Assembly: GCA_032433595.1 (NCBI GenBank)
Contig: JASWJB010000032.1
Span: forward strand, 62,001-126,000
Origin: Conoideocrella luteorostrata
Lineage: Eukaryota > Ascomycota > Sordariomycetes > Hypocreales > Clavicipitaceae
Reading direction: 5' to 3'
DNA: 64,000 nucleotides
Part shown: piece by piece, positions 33,458 to 44,462 of the stretch
Layout: each line of letters starts with the position of its first letter
Numbering within the stretch: the first letter of the stretch is position 1
Notes under the pieces: generated by a model
Database searches by the model: none
Seen by the model: the letters and a program-made list of their open reading frames with translations, nothing else
Told to the model about the DNA's origin: nothing
Program-made: the position numbers and the translations under genes

Positions 33458-34045
33458 CTACTCGGACTCGTCGGAATCTTGCGCTTCCAAATCACAGCTT
33501 TTGCCATGAGCCATGTGCCTTTCGGTCCGCTTTATTGCTGTGTCTAGCTCCTGCTCTCGCGCGGTGCTGGAGCCTGGCGAATCCATCAAATCACACCAAG
33601 AAGAACTATCGCAGTCTACGGTGTGTTCAAATCGTTCATTTTTGCTTTCTTCGCCTATCCTCGTATCATATAAAAGTGACGAACTCACATCACTCTGTAC
33701 TGTAAAAATGTCGCTCTCTGGTATCGTCAGAGTCATTAATTGTTTAATACTGGCAAATTCCCTCTTGACGTCTTCAGCTATCGACATGCTGCGTCTCCGA
33801 ATATTTGCAATAAGGCTTTCGCTTTCGTCCCGACGTTGCTGCCTCGACGGGCCAGCGTCCCATCTATCGCTCCAGCGGCCTCCCCACTCTGTGAATTCGT
33901 ATCTCCTTCGAGCTTGGTTTGCATGCTTCTAGCTGACGCAGGCCAGAATCACGAGGCCAAAGAGGCACACGTGGATCAGGACGGCAGTCGCAAGGAGAAT
34001 AATTTCCAATCTACTCTGTTCGAGTGTTTTGCTTGCGTCCGACAT
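33458..34045 (-). pseudogene. unknown single-pass membrane protein ORF with an internal in-frame TAG
   Basis: From ATG 34045 a frame reads MSDASKTLEQSRLEIILLAT, a membrane segment of about 23 residues (EIILLATAVLIHVCLFGLVI), then a TAG at 33929-33931. The same frame continues with no ATG for 47 codons of protein-like sequence (QARRRYEFTEWGGRWSDRWD and SLIANIRRRSMSIAEDVKRE) and ends at 33458. Total length is 195 codons including the TAG. A 66-bp intron at 33887-33952 (GTGATT...GAG) keeps the phase, removes the TAG and retains most of the membrane segment, but it has no clear branch site. Readthrough or a true nonsense mutation are the alternatives. I do not recognise the family. It lies 249 bp from the MIC10 stop and converges on that gene. 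Confidence 0.45.
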
Positions 34046-35842
34046 GTGCACTTGCGGTCTTTTTTTCTCGATATAGTTTGATTGCTTTGTGTGTCCTATG
34101 AACGTTTCCTCATAGTCGCAGGTGGGTAGTGTATCATTCAGGTATTATACTCGTCCAGAGCTCTCGTCGCCGAGCCTAGAACAGCGCACATGGCTATGCG
34201 AACAGACACAGCATTGAAATAAACATGCAAGTCAATGAAATTATATGCCAATAGTGAAGGAGCGACTGTAGGAGATTACATGTTGTTGAAGCAGAATCGT
34301 AGTTTCACAATAGCGGGATGTCGACGCTTCCAGGCATCGGACGCTGTGGGCGCGCTATACTGAACCGATTTTACATGGTTGGGCAGGAGCCTGCTTCCAT
34401 CAGATCAGCTCCTTCAGGCTTAACGACAGCCGTCTATTCATTCAGCTACATACTCCAGCAGGATTTATTCGCGTTTTTAAATCGACAGAGCCAGCGATCC
34501 TTAGGCTATAACTAACAGCCCAGTCCTTAACACATCATTGTTCCAGCACTCTAACGTTAACCCTTGCTTTTATTTGATTGTGCATTATATTAAGGGTCGT
34601 TCTTTGGTTTAATATTCTTTTAAGAAAACCCCTCTTAGAAATTTGAAAATTTGAAAACTTATACAGCCGGTCATCTTTGTTTAGCCAAAATTTCCACACG
34701 ACCTGTCGCAGCTCGTATAAAATTTCAATAGTTTATGAAGCTCCGGGCAACACTGTAGAGCCCAGTGGCACTTGGGGAAACGCATTCACCCCTCGCCAGG
34801 CATTGCAATTGCCCAGGAACGATATCTTCGTATGGTTGATCAATCGACGTATGGAGGTAGCAATGCTCACGACAGCGGAGTTGCACAAATTCATTTCCAG
34901 TCTCTAAACGAGATGACATGCTTTGACTATTATTTCTCAATCATTTTCTACAGCAGCCAGCTCGTTATCAATTTGAGTACGAAATTGCAAGCACAATGCC
35001 AAGTGCATGGCCAAGGGTATGTCGGAAGCACCACAGATCAACGAGACACGCAAAACCTCGCCGTTATGAAAATAAAAGGAGCAGTAAATCCGTTACTCTG
35101 GCACGCAAATATGACCGGTAGCAAGTTGGCGAAATCATTACCGGTTGATTAATCGTGCACGAATGTATGTGTGTGAGGAAAGAAGAGAGGAAAAGAAACT
35201 AGTCTTGCTTCGGCCCAGCTTTGAAAAGCTTGCGAGCTGACGGCACCACGTGACCGCGAGGTCCACTCGGTTGGAGAAAACCAAATTCTCATTACGCAGT
35301 CCATTTCTTGAATCCTTCTTTTCTTCACATCAACATTCTCCAGCACTGCGGCTTTGCCCGCGCCATGGGAGCCGAATCGAACGGGTTTCGTCTGGGGCTT
35401 GATAGAGTCTCGTTGGGCTTGCAAGTGCAGTTTACAGGCTTTGACTTAATGTACCTTAATGACGGTGCAGCTGGACTACATCCATCCGTCGCTTTCCGAC
35501 CCCATTTGGCGCTTCTGGCCGAGGAAAAGGTTTATCATGTGTTGTGTTGTTTTGTTTTGTTTAGTACATAGAATACGTGACTCAAACCCACAATTGCCTA
35601 CACCTCGCTGCTTTTGATGCGCAAGCGTGTAACTTTACATTTCGTTCGTACGTGGGAGAACAAGCCGAGGTCTAGACAACCAGTCCGCTCCACCCTGAAG
35701 CCATAGAAACAAAAAGTGTGACTTCAGGACTAAAATCGGACAGACATGCTTTAACGCTGCTGTACAATTCTACGCTGTCATAACATCATATCTACATCCC
35801 GTGCCTATTTATGATCCTCTGGTCCGTGTGCATCTGCACCCT
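34046..35842. other. 1.8 kb intergenic region, AT-rich in part
   Basis: The stretch around 34540-34720 is AT-rich with repeated gaaaatttgaaaa-like runs, possibly eroded or RIP-affected sequence. A minus-strand frame at 35149-35424 (includes KPVRFGSHGAGKAAVLENVD) looks faintly protein-like, but no start, splice sites or family could be supported. No other gene was seen. Confidence 0.4.
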
Positions 35843-38318
35843 CTATATTTGCCCACCAAAGATGATGTTCTCGTTTGTAAATGACAGTAAGAACTTGGCC
35901 ACCAGTCGACCTGTGTAAAGAAACGAGCTATCAATAGGACGTGCGTTCTCGCCTCTGTTCAGGATGATCTCATCATCAGCGAGGAACTGGAGGTCTTGCC
36001 CTATACGACGAAGGTATTAGTGCTCGTGTCCGAAAAAAAAAGGGGGGGTTGATGGATTCAACATGATCGGGACAAACTTACAATCCTCTCCCTGATACAG
36101 CTCCCTCATACTCTTTACCATCTCCACCGCCGGCCCATCCAACTCTCCCTGCTCCGCAAAACTATCGTCAAAAAACGGATTAAAGCTCTTCGTATTCGCA
36201 TCCTTCGCGTGCGTCTGATAAATATTGTGAAATTGGTAGGCGAACTGTTTGAAAGGCATGTTTTCCAACTCTTTACATATGTTGAGCGCAAAATCCCGCT
36301 TATACTCTGGCGGTGATGTATTTCTCCGGTTGATCTCATTTTGCGAAATCGCAAAGTTCTCAGCCGTGGTCTCAACGGCCTCCATGAACAAACAGAGTAC
36401 GAGGAACGCAGCCGTACAAGGGGCCCATTCTCGGCGGTGCTTCGGTTTCAGAGATTTTGAGAAGAGTTCAAAGATGTGCTGCATTTCGCGCATGATGAGT
36501 TCGTCAATGAGGGACTTGACTTGGCGGGCGAGGACGCGCGGGGTGACCCAGGGTGTGTTTTGGGGAACGAGGCCGGAGGATTGGAGGGTCACAATGGATT
36601 TGTTGGTGAGGCAGAGGTGGCGGGTCATGATGTAATGCATGGCGTATATGGATAAGGCGCGTTTAACTATTTGAGACTGCGAAATGATTAATTTGGTGTT
36701 TGGTGGGCTCGGCGATGTTAGGAAAACTTACGTCTGATTGCTTTGCGTAGGTCTGTATGATTCTGAGGATTTTCATCGGCAACTGCGTGCTCCGCAGCGA
36801 ATCCGTAACCTGCTCCGCGTAAAACGGCTCATTGATGATATCCTGGATATAAGCCTTTGCTCTCTTCCTCAGCTCATCTCGCTGCGCGCTCGTATTGAAC
36901 TCAACTCCTATAGGCGCACTTCCGTTCGACTGGAGATTCGCCCTCCCTTTATCAGGATTCATATGCCAATGATGCAAGACATCACAGGTCTTTGCGGTAA
37001 AAAACTTGGCCTTGATGCTCAGCACAGCACTGAATCTCGGTCCCGAAAACAGCTCAACCTCGCACGGCTTTTCGATGCCTCCCACCCGAAACCCATCCAC
37101 ATTGTCCTTGAGAAACCTCGCCATCTCGTCCCTTTTGAAATGCGACCGAATGAAGTCCGGAAACAGCGCGGGGATGAAATCCTGAAACTGCCAGCACACT
37201 ACCTGCGGAACTTGGAGCATGAGCCGTTTGCAGTGCTTACACGGCCGCTCCTTGTCGCACTTGACTTTTCGGCTGTGGCAGCAGAAGCAGGCCCCCAGTC
37301 GGCGGACCTGAAGAGCGCTCTCTTTCGTCTCATTTGCAAGAGGTCCTTTTCTGCCGCGCTGGCTGGCTCGCATGGCTTCGAAACATTCGAACGGGTTGGG
37401 GCGACCGGCGTGTGCGTTGATGGAGTTGGGGGTCATGATGACGAATTTCCCGCCGGGAGGGTCTGATTTGCGCTTTTCGATTTTGCCGTCTTTGACTTTG
37501 CGGAAAGCGAGAGGGGATTTGGAGGATGGCGAAGAGGAGGAGGATTCGGCTTTGACGGATGGTGATCTTGGAGAGGCTGACGATTTGCTGTAGTTGTCGT
37601 TGTTGTTGTTGTTGTTGTTATTGCTGGGGGAGGGGACGAATTGTTCAAAAGAAATAACCTGATTGTTAGTTGCGATTGGGCTGTGAGCATTCCATGATAT
37701 GGCTGTTGATGGGTCTTGTTGGAATAGAGACTGGGTTGTGAAGTCGTCGGTTGAAACGACTTGGTTGCTGTGGTCAGCTGAGGGGAAGAGGTCTGTCTGG
37801 AAGTTCGTCATAAAGGGCATCATATCTAAATTTGTAGATTAGCCCAGACATAATCTTCAACCACTTTGTGCATACAGCTCTCCTGAGCGTAGGTAAAACG
37901 CACCATTTAATTCCTGCTGCGTAAATTCTGCCTCTGTGCCCGAAAACAGATACTGCTGGGGTGTCAAGAATGAGTCCCTTTCGGCATTTACAGCACCAAA
38001 AGCCGCATCCCCGGCCGAAGGACTCGAAAACTGGTCATTCTGGCCAAACGAGGTCCCCGACGGTAGAAACATGGTCTGGTCCATGTCTACCAGTGACAAA
38101 GGCGACACGGAAGCCTGCGGCGGCGTCAAGTGCGGGTTCCCAACGATGGCATAGCCGTTCAAGCTGCCGCTCGCAGGGCTCGGCAGGAATCCCACCGATC
38201 CTGGCGCCGACGCACCGCTGGAGTAGTCGATGTAGTGCCATGAGTCGTCGTCGCCGCCTGCGGAATCGAAGTCGTAGGATGAGGAGTGGGGAGATGTGTG
38301 AGAAGTAACCGATGCCAT
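35843..38318 (-). CDS. Zn(II)2Cys6 transcription factor
   Basis: Four exons, 753 aa: 37904-38318, 36732-37825, 36082-36676 and 35843-36000. Introns are 78, 55 and 81 bp. The zinc cluster is internal rather than N-terminal, at about residues 318-350: ACFCCHSRKVKCDKERPCKH with further Cys downstream. It follows a long Ser/Pro-rich region and a poly-Asn run (eight Asn). Downstream are helical segments (FPDFIRSHFKRDEMARFLKD, then VKSLIDELIMREMQHIFELF) and a C-terminal part containing MVKSMRELYQGED and LADDEIILNRGENARPI. The last exon was recovered by hand: the exon-3 frame runs on into a misleading PPFFFGHEH tail, whereas GTAAGT...TAG restores WQDLQFLADDEII. The first donor (GTGCGT at 37903) was chosen by phase and a CTAAT branch site. 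Target genes are unknown. Confidence 0.85.
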
Positions 38319-39879
38319 GGCCAGTTTCTGTCCTTGCCGGAAGGCGATATGGTCGATGTTGGCGGATTGTATTGTGTCCCTCCAATTTTGCGATCAAGGG
38401 TATATCGTGGTATTTGCTGAAAGCTGCTCACTCAGGCAGACGTATTGTTTGTAAGTGTTGGGACTGATCAATCGCACTCCATGAATCCGCGCGCTTTTCG
38501 TATGTTACAAATCAACGTTTCATCAATGACGAGCCGTGTCTTTTTTATTTATTTTTTTCTTGGCTGGGAAATGTACTCGAACCGCACGCGACCATCTTCA
38601 TGTTGAAATTCGGAAAGAATCACGGCATGGGATCGAGGCAGTTTATGAACGGTTTGACAGGCTGATTGCTGCATGTTCCGCCTCATGCAATTGGGACATT
38701 TGCGCGCTATACCGGAATAGAACACCGAACGACAGGGGTCAGACAAGTTCGGTGATAGTGAGAGTGGTTTGGATTGGCCATCCAGAGGCCGTTCCCAGGC
38801 CACATGCGGCGTGGAGGAGGGTGTCCAGTGCACCAGCCAGACCGATTGACGGTTTGGTGGCCGAGCTCGTTGCTGGCTGACAGCATGGGTGGGCTGTTTG
38901 GGGGCTGAGGCGCATTTGGGTACTCTTTAGTTACGGGGTACTCGTACCAGGACTCGCAATCCGCAGTCTGCAGTATTTCCGATCCACCAAGCATCTGCGC
39001 AAACCGAAACACCATCTCCCACAGCTGTGTACTATTTTGGGAACATTAGCACGACGACGCAAGTAGGAGGATTGCCTCTTGCGAGATACAGGCCATTCGA
39101 GCGCTGTTGGGCCACCGGCCTGCAGACCACATACTATCCAGCACTCCCCTGGGATTGAATTACTATCATGATCAACTCCCGCATGCACGTCCACGCAGAG
39201 GCTTGCGGACCTGCTCTGTATCGTTGCTATTTACCATCCATAGGCGACTGTCCCACCTTGGCCAGTAGGGCTAGTTAATGCACTGTCTGGCTACAGCGAT
39301 CCTAAAGACCCTGCTGGCATCACGCGGAGAGCATGCAACGTATGCTAGCACACATTGCATATCTTATTTAATGCGATATCATCATTATTGCGCTTGCGAG
39401 GCTCTGCTTCTTAAGGCCATCCCCTATCAACTACCCATTCGGGAATCAGATAAACCGTGTTCGTTCCATCAGCTATAACTCGCTCCAAACATGTCTCCGG
39501 AGTAGCGCTTTACTATTGCTACTAAATAACTCGAACCTTTTTCGCATATACTTATTTGCTAAACTCCTGACTTCGGACAGCTCTCGTGGATCTACAACCA
39601 CCTTATTTGTTACCATAAAACCCTTTTCTCAAATATCGTGCATTTTATTCCCACTTCTCTCGACGATTCAGAGCTGACGTGAGTGCCACCATAGCACACT
39701 ATAAGTATCACTGGGTTTGCCCATAAAACCATCGCCCCACTTGCTTCAGTCATCAGTGTGTGTACTCCTCCAATTCCTCCTCTGTGTTTAGAGATCGCCT
39801 AACCAACATTCCCAAAGCAGCTCTTTTTCGGCTTGCTGTCCCAATATTGAGTCGCACATTTGGACAAATTAGAGTGTCA
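38319..39879. promoter_or_regulatory. divergent intergenic region between Zn2Cys6 factor and F-box gene
   Basis: About 1.56 kb. A poly-T/A-rich run (ttttttatttatttttttc) lies near 38539-38560. Short open frames on both strands show no family resemblance. No regulatory site can be named. Confidence 0.4.
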
Positions 39880-40902
39880 ATGAATGCCATCTTCGAAAAT
39901 AGTCAACGCAATGCTGTGATCCGCGTTGCTGCCTACCATCGTCTTGACTTCGAAGTCGCTCTCATCCGGTCGACTTCAAGCGAGCATAATCTGATCCGTT
40001 CTTCCATCGCTGAGCCTTACCCTTCCACTCCTCTTTCAAAAATTGGCATTCTTGAATGCCTTCCCATAGAGCTTCTCCGGATTGTCTGCCTCGAGCTAGA
40101 CGTGCGTTCCTACTTCAGTTTTCGCCAGACGAACCGACGGGCTCGTCAAGTTGTTTCTAGCTTGTATGAATATCGCGTCGTGGTCCAGCACGCATTGGAA
40201 AGCTTTCGTGCCATCCTCCGGACGGACATTTCTCCCTACGTTACGATATCCGACCTCTACCGGGCACTCTGCACTCAAAGCTGCGACCTCTGTCGTTGTG
40301 AATTTGGTGGTTTTTTGTTTCTGCTCTCTGTTACCCGCTGCTGTTTCAGGTGCATTCAGTCATCAAGTCGTCTACGCGTCGTCTCAGTCGCAGCTCTCAC
40401 CAAAAGTGCGGGTATCTCTCGCCATAAGTTGCATGGTCTCTTGCCAGTGTTGCGCACACTACCCGGAACATACACGATGAAGCAGCAGACCAGGAACCGG
40501 AGAATAGCAGTGGTGTCACATGAACAGGCTATTGACGCTTTGTGCACGCTTGGTCTCTCTGCCGAAGATGCAGCACCTATTGTGTCCGGTATCGATGAGT
40601 ATCATATAGGGAGGTTCATGGCTTCAACGCCGTTACCACTATTCAACCCAGTAACAAGTGAGACTCAATATGGTATTAGTTGCAAAGGCTGTCAAATCGC
40701 AGTGGAAGAAGACGTAGACGATAGGCCTCTGGATTTGTACAGACGTCGTGACCAAGTTTATTCTATGGAAGGGTACTTGAGTCATTTTCCGAAATGCCCG
40801 CAGTCCATCAGCCTCTGGAAAAGTAGTAACGGGGGGACTCTTGCCGTCGACGAGCCAGAGTTTACGCGGAGATGTGGTTACCTGACGCATCCGCAGGATT
40901 GA
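39880..40902 (+). CDS. F-box domain protein
   Basis: Single exon from ATG 39880, 340 aa. The open frame extends upstream to 39760 but begins there with GTG. The F-box is at about residues 55-100 (ILECLPIELLRIVCLELDVR, then SYFSFRQTNRRARQ). F-box proteins act as substrate adaptors of SCF ubiquitin ligases through Skp1. A Cys-rich segment follows (CDLCRCEF...CCFRCI), a possible zinc knuckle. This layout is common in expanded hypocrealean F-box families. The substrate is unknown. An upstream exon cannot be excluded, since the frame is open ahead of the first ATG. Confidence 0.78.
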   Translation: MNAIFENSQRNAVIRVAAYHRLDFEVALIRSTSSEHNLIRSSIAEPYPSTPLSKIGILECLPIELLRIVCLELDVRSYFSFRQTNRRARQVVSSLYEYRVVVQHALESFRAILRTDISPYVTISDLYRALCTQSCDLCRCEFGGFLFLLSVTRCCFRCIQSSSRLRVVSVAALTKSAGISRHKLHGLLPVLRTLPGTYTMKQQTRNRRIAVVSHEQAIDALCTLGLSAEDAAPIVSGIDEYHIGRFMASTPLPLFNPVTSETQYGISCKGCQIAVEEDVDDRPLDLYRRRDQVYSMEGYLSHFPKCPQSISLWKSSNGGTLAVDEPEFTRRCGYLTHPQD

Positions 40903-42180
40903 ACGATTAATATGGCTCTGAGTATCGAACAGGGAACTCATTTGACACTCAAACACTATGTTTATCCATTCGCACCTACATTAAACTGCTTGAGCTCTGT
41001 GGTCATAGGCATTGGAAATGTCAAGAGTAATGTTCGCGACATACGCGAGAAGGTGTTGATATGTCAGCAATACCTACTGTGTGGACAACTAATGCCAATA
41101 TAGAAACTGCGTTGCCAGTATTTCCAACTTCTCGATGCCTCCACTGGTTCGTTATCTCCCAGAAACCCCATACCCCAACCTTCTCATTCTGCTGGGATTT
41201 GTTCATCGAAGTACTTCTTTGGTGCATCGGGGTTCACTAAATGTCCCGCGCAGTAATGGGTAGAGTGCCTTCTCAATTCGGGTGGGTTAAGCGGTTTACA
41301 CTTGACGTTACTACCACGCCTCTCAAGGCATTGAATAAATTCCATCTTCTTTACGCAACCGCAAATATGCTTGATGATGCCCTAGTGACACATGTTTGTT
41401 CACTATTGTATTCAAAACGTTAGTATCTGCCGATATCCGCTTTGTTATTACTTACATTGTCATAGCGATTGACGTAGTATGTCAAGAGATGCGTGAGTAA
41501 TAAGGTTGATTCCTAGATAGTGGTGATTGGAGGATTGAATCAAAAAGAAAAGTAACGCATCGGTCGGACCCGGATGATGATCAAGAATGCCGAGACAAGT
41601 AGATGAGTTGAGCAAATAAATAAATGACCTTTAAAGTTTGTCCCCGTTGCTGTTATTCTCTTCGTCGTAACCATTGATAGCAGGCCCTTTTATATTCACG
41701 GCGCGGATGAAGAATCCCACCTTCTAAGGCACCATTCCATTTTAGATCTGAAACACGGGTCCTGAATGCGGTCAACCAACAAAAGACGCGTCGGCAACTT
41801 AGCGAAGCCAACTTATAAGACCGGTGGCAGGTAAAGAACCATCATTCATGCGACCGCCTGACAGTGCGCGCTAATTCTCGTGCCATTCAGGGGACAGTAT
41901 TCGGCGCCTGACCCCTGATATTTATTACCAGCACCACCCCACTAGGACAGCATTGTAATAAACGTCCAGACTCCTCATGATAATCATCCCAAGCGTCAAC
42001 AGAATCACTACCACTCCGGTTGCAATCAACCTCTTTACTTGCGGTATCTAGTGTCTGTGTACATTTGACCTACCTTTTGTTTATTTTCGTCTTCAGTATA
42101 CGGAGAACAGCGACAAACACTTCAGGCCAATAATCTTCTCATCCTTGGCATCGGGCATCATATCAAATATCTAGGCCACA
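40903..42180. other. intergenic region, no gene seen
   Basis: About 1.28 kb between two plus-strand genes. The right end is the presumed promoter of the kinase-like gene. No repeats or RNA genes were recognised. Confidence 0.45.
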
Positions 42181-43047
42181 ATGGCGTTTCATATGCTTTC
42201 AATGGATTTCGATACATCTGGAAAGTCCAACAGCTACTTCCGGGTCTTGGCAAACGCACTTGTCAAGTACATCGTCATTGCTCCAGGAGCAATGGATGCG
42301 GAGTCTCTAGACGACATGCCTTTGAACTTTGCGAATATACTCCCACCCCTTCCATACGACGATAGCAGTTGGACTACGGCATATATATCTCGAGATTCCA
42401 GCAGTGGCCAGCTGCACTCATCTTTATCGCGATTACAGCTCAAGGGTGTTGAGGACTTTTGGCACCCTAATACCATCGACTTCCAGCAACTAGAGCGCGT
42501 ACAAAGTCTCTCACCTTTGACTCAGGAGTGCAAATGGATAACTCAGGAGCCACATTTCTACGACTCAAGAGTTCTAATGATTGCTAAGATGGCGCGATTT
42601 GACTGGGAGATTCCGCATATTCAGCGCGAAACAAAAATCTATTCGCTGCTTGAGGGTACTGGAATTGCGCCTCGGTTCCTTGGTCATATCCAGGAGCAGG
42701 GCCGAATTATAGGCATTTTGCTAGAGAAGGTGATAGGCCGGCATGCAGGCATTGAAGACTTCCAGATGTGCCGCACTGCTCTCAAAAGTCTGCATGAGCT
42801 AGGTATATCTCATGGAGATTGTAATCGGTATAACTTTATCGTTGGCGTTGATAACAAGGTTACACTAGTGGATTTTGAGAAAAGCATAGTTGGTGCAAAT
42901 AAAGACGCGATGGAATTTGAAATATCCAAGCTTAACGAAGAGCTCTTGGAAGAAAGTGGTCGAGGTGGTGGCTTTATGCCGCTCTTGGACGATGAGATAT
43001 ATACCGAAAATTATGGCGGGGGGAGCTTAAAGACCAGAATTATTTAA
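42181..43047 (+). CDS. fungal APH/protein-kinase-like phosphotransferase
   Basis: Single exon, 288 aa. The C-terminal half has the kinase-fold pattern shared by aminoglycoside phosphotransferases and RIO-like kinases. It includes a putative ATP-binding Lys (VLMIAKMARFDWE, about 136), a helix-C Glu (QRETKIYSLLEG, about 150), the catalytic loop HGDCNRYNFIV at 211-221 and the metal-binding DFE at 231-233. The glycine-rich loop is not clear, and the N-terminal 110 residues have no recognisable domain. Such short kinase-like proteins are numerous in Hypocreales, and their substrates are mostly unknown. ATG 42181 directly follows the leader sequence aggccaca. A decayed relic of another phosphotransferase lies about 1 kb downstream on the other strand. 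Confidence 0.75.
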   Translation: MAFHMLSMDFDTSGKSNSYFRVLANALVKYIVIAPGAMDAESLDDMPLNFANILPPLPYDDSSWTTAYISRDSSSGQLHSSLSRLQLKGVEDFWHPNTIDFQQLERVQSLSPLTQECKWITQEPHFYDSRVLMIAKMARFDWEIPHIQRETKIYSLLEGTGIAPRFLGHIQEQGRIIGILLEKVIGRHAGIEDFQMCRTALKSLHELGISHGDCNRYNFIVGVDNKVTLVDFEKSIVGANKDAMEFEISKLNEELLEESGRGGGFMPLLDDEIYTENYGGGSLKTRII

Positions 43048-44119
43048 AGGTGATGGATTTGACAAGTGATTAAGACTTTAGCTTAAACATTAGATATAAA
43101 TATGTGAAGCTACGGCTTACTCACCATCTTCACTGGTGTGTATGTATCTCTAGGCTCGCCTCGAGCTCGTGTTCAAGTAGTCGTTGGGACTAAGCCAAAT
43201 GAACTAATTACAGACCTGGATCTGCTAGATCTCTACTCCGTAATACCAGACATAACTCGTGACACACAGTCCATTTACGATGCTTGATTAATCTGTGCGT
43301 ATGTACATACGAGCTTCGCCTTGCGCTTAGACTCTCTTTTATCACCCTCATCCCCCAGAGTTTTTAATCTCCAGAGCACTAAATCCCTAGACTATACTCT
43401 AGATACCGTCAGAAAATAGATGCCAAATGCGCCAAGATCTAGGTGTACAGGATGCGGGATGACACATTGAGAGCACCCGGGTGTAGTTGGCAGGAAGTGG
43501 ATCATAGACCTGAGTATACTGAACATGAATTGTGGCCATCTTGCCTGCTACAGGGAGTGATTCTATGTATTATATTCAACCACTCCCCTTTCATAAGCAG
43601 TATAAATACTGCAATTTATAAAAGGTCGTCAATCCGATCTTGCTCCATGTCACAAGTTGCAAAAGTCCTGTCAAGGATCCAAGTCGTAACCAGCACCAAA
43701 AAGACCACTTGCTCCTGGAGGCAAGAATCCAAGACGCCCGTGACGCAGATCCGTCATTATTGGAAGCATGATCGTTTTTTTGAAAGCAGACATCTCCGTC
43801 CTCGATTGTCTGTTCCTTGGGCCAGGGTGGGATCACCGTAATGCAGTTCGTCACATGTAGTTCCGCAGCGTCAATACCCGGAGGCAATGGGCAATAGCGA
43901 TTGACTACATCCGAGTCGTTGGGGTCTGACGTGTCCATCTGCAACCCAGCTGATGGCAACCCCCAGGACAACAACCTGGGTAGAACGTAAGACAGACAGA
44001 TCGCGGAGTCTTTCTCTTAGTTAGGCTGACACTAGTCTATATAATCAACGAAATCCTTCATCGATTTGTGGCGAATGCCATTCAAGCTGTGCACGTTAGC
44101 CTCAGCACGGTGAGCGGAC
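43048..44119. other. intergenic region with an unassigned minus-strand frame
   Basis: TACTCCGTA lies at 43234-43242. A minus-strand open frame at 43591-43974 encodes a protein-like segment (LQMDTSDPNDSDVVNRYCPL, then LPPGIDAAELHVTNCITVIP) followed by a low-quality tail. I could not find a convincing start, splice pattern or family; it may be part of a broken gene together with the relic to its right. Confidence 0.35.
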
Positions 44120-44462
44120 TCATAACACATAAACCTTTTTTTTATTCACACCACACAATGGAAAAATGAGGCTCAAGAATTCGTCCCAGTCAGCTAAGTT
44201 ATGCCCGCAGCAGAATGCATTGTGTTGCGAGCGATTATGTACAAAAATGCGCGAGATCCGGCCGTTTCCCTCTAGAAGGCGCGCAAAAATGACCTCGTCG
44301 TCACATAAGCGGTTCTTGCCACTGCAGAAATCCGCAACCAGTAACAAGCCAATTGGCGAGCTGAAGGCATGCTCTGGCGGCGCTGTGTGAGCCAACTCCC
44401 AGCCGATGATCCCCGAGACGTTGAGATACTCATTCGCCAAAATGTGATCTTCCTGATGAGGT
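44120..44462 (-). pseudogene. relic of an APH-family phosphotransferase
   Basis: The minus-strand frame reads HQEDHILANEYLNVSGIIGW, then ELAHTAPPEHAFSSPIGLLL, and later NAFCCGHNLADWDEFLSLIF, closing at 44120. This is the pattern of the catalytic and metal-binding part of fungal aminoglycoside-phosphotransferase-like proteins, which normally read HGDxxxxN...GIIDWE. Two key features are damaged: the HGD loop is reduced to HQEDH and the metal-binding Asp of GIIDWE is Gly. The N-terminal lobe is missing, and the C-terminus stops in VNKKKVYVL. A truncated, non-functional copy is therefore most likely. The start given is the first codon of the recognisable homology, not an initiation codon. Confidence 0.5.

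Noticed and set aside
35149..35424. Minus-strand frame with KPVRFGSHGAGKAAVLENVD
   Set aside because: It looks faintly protein-like, but no start, splice partner or family could be supported. Worth a BLAST only.
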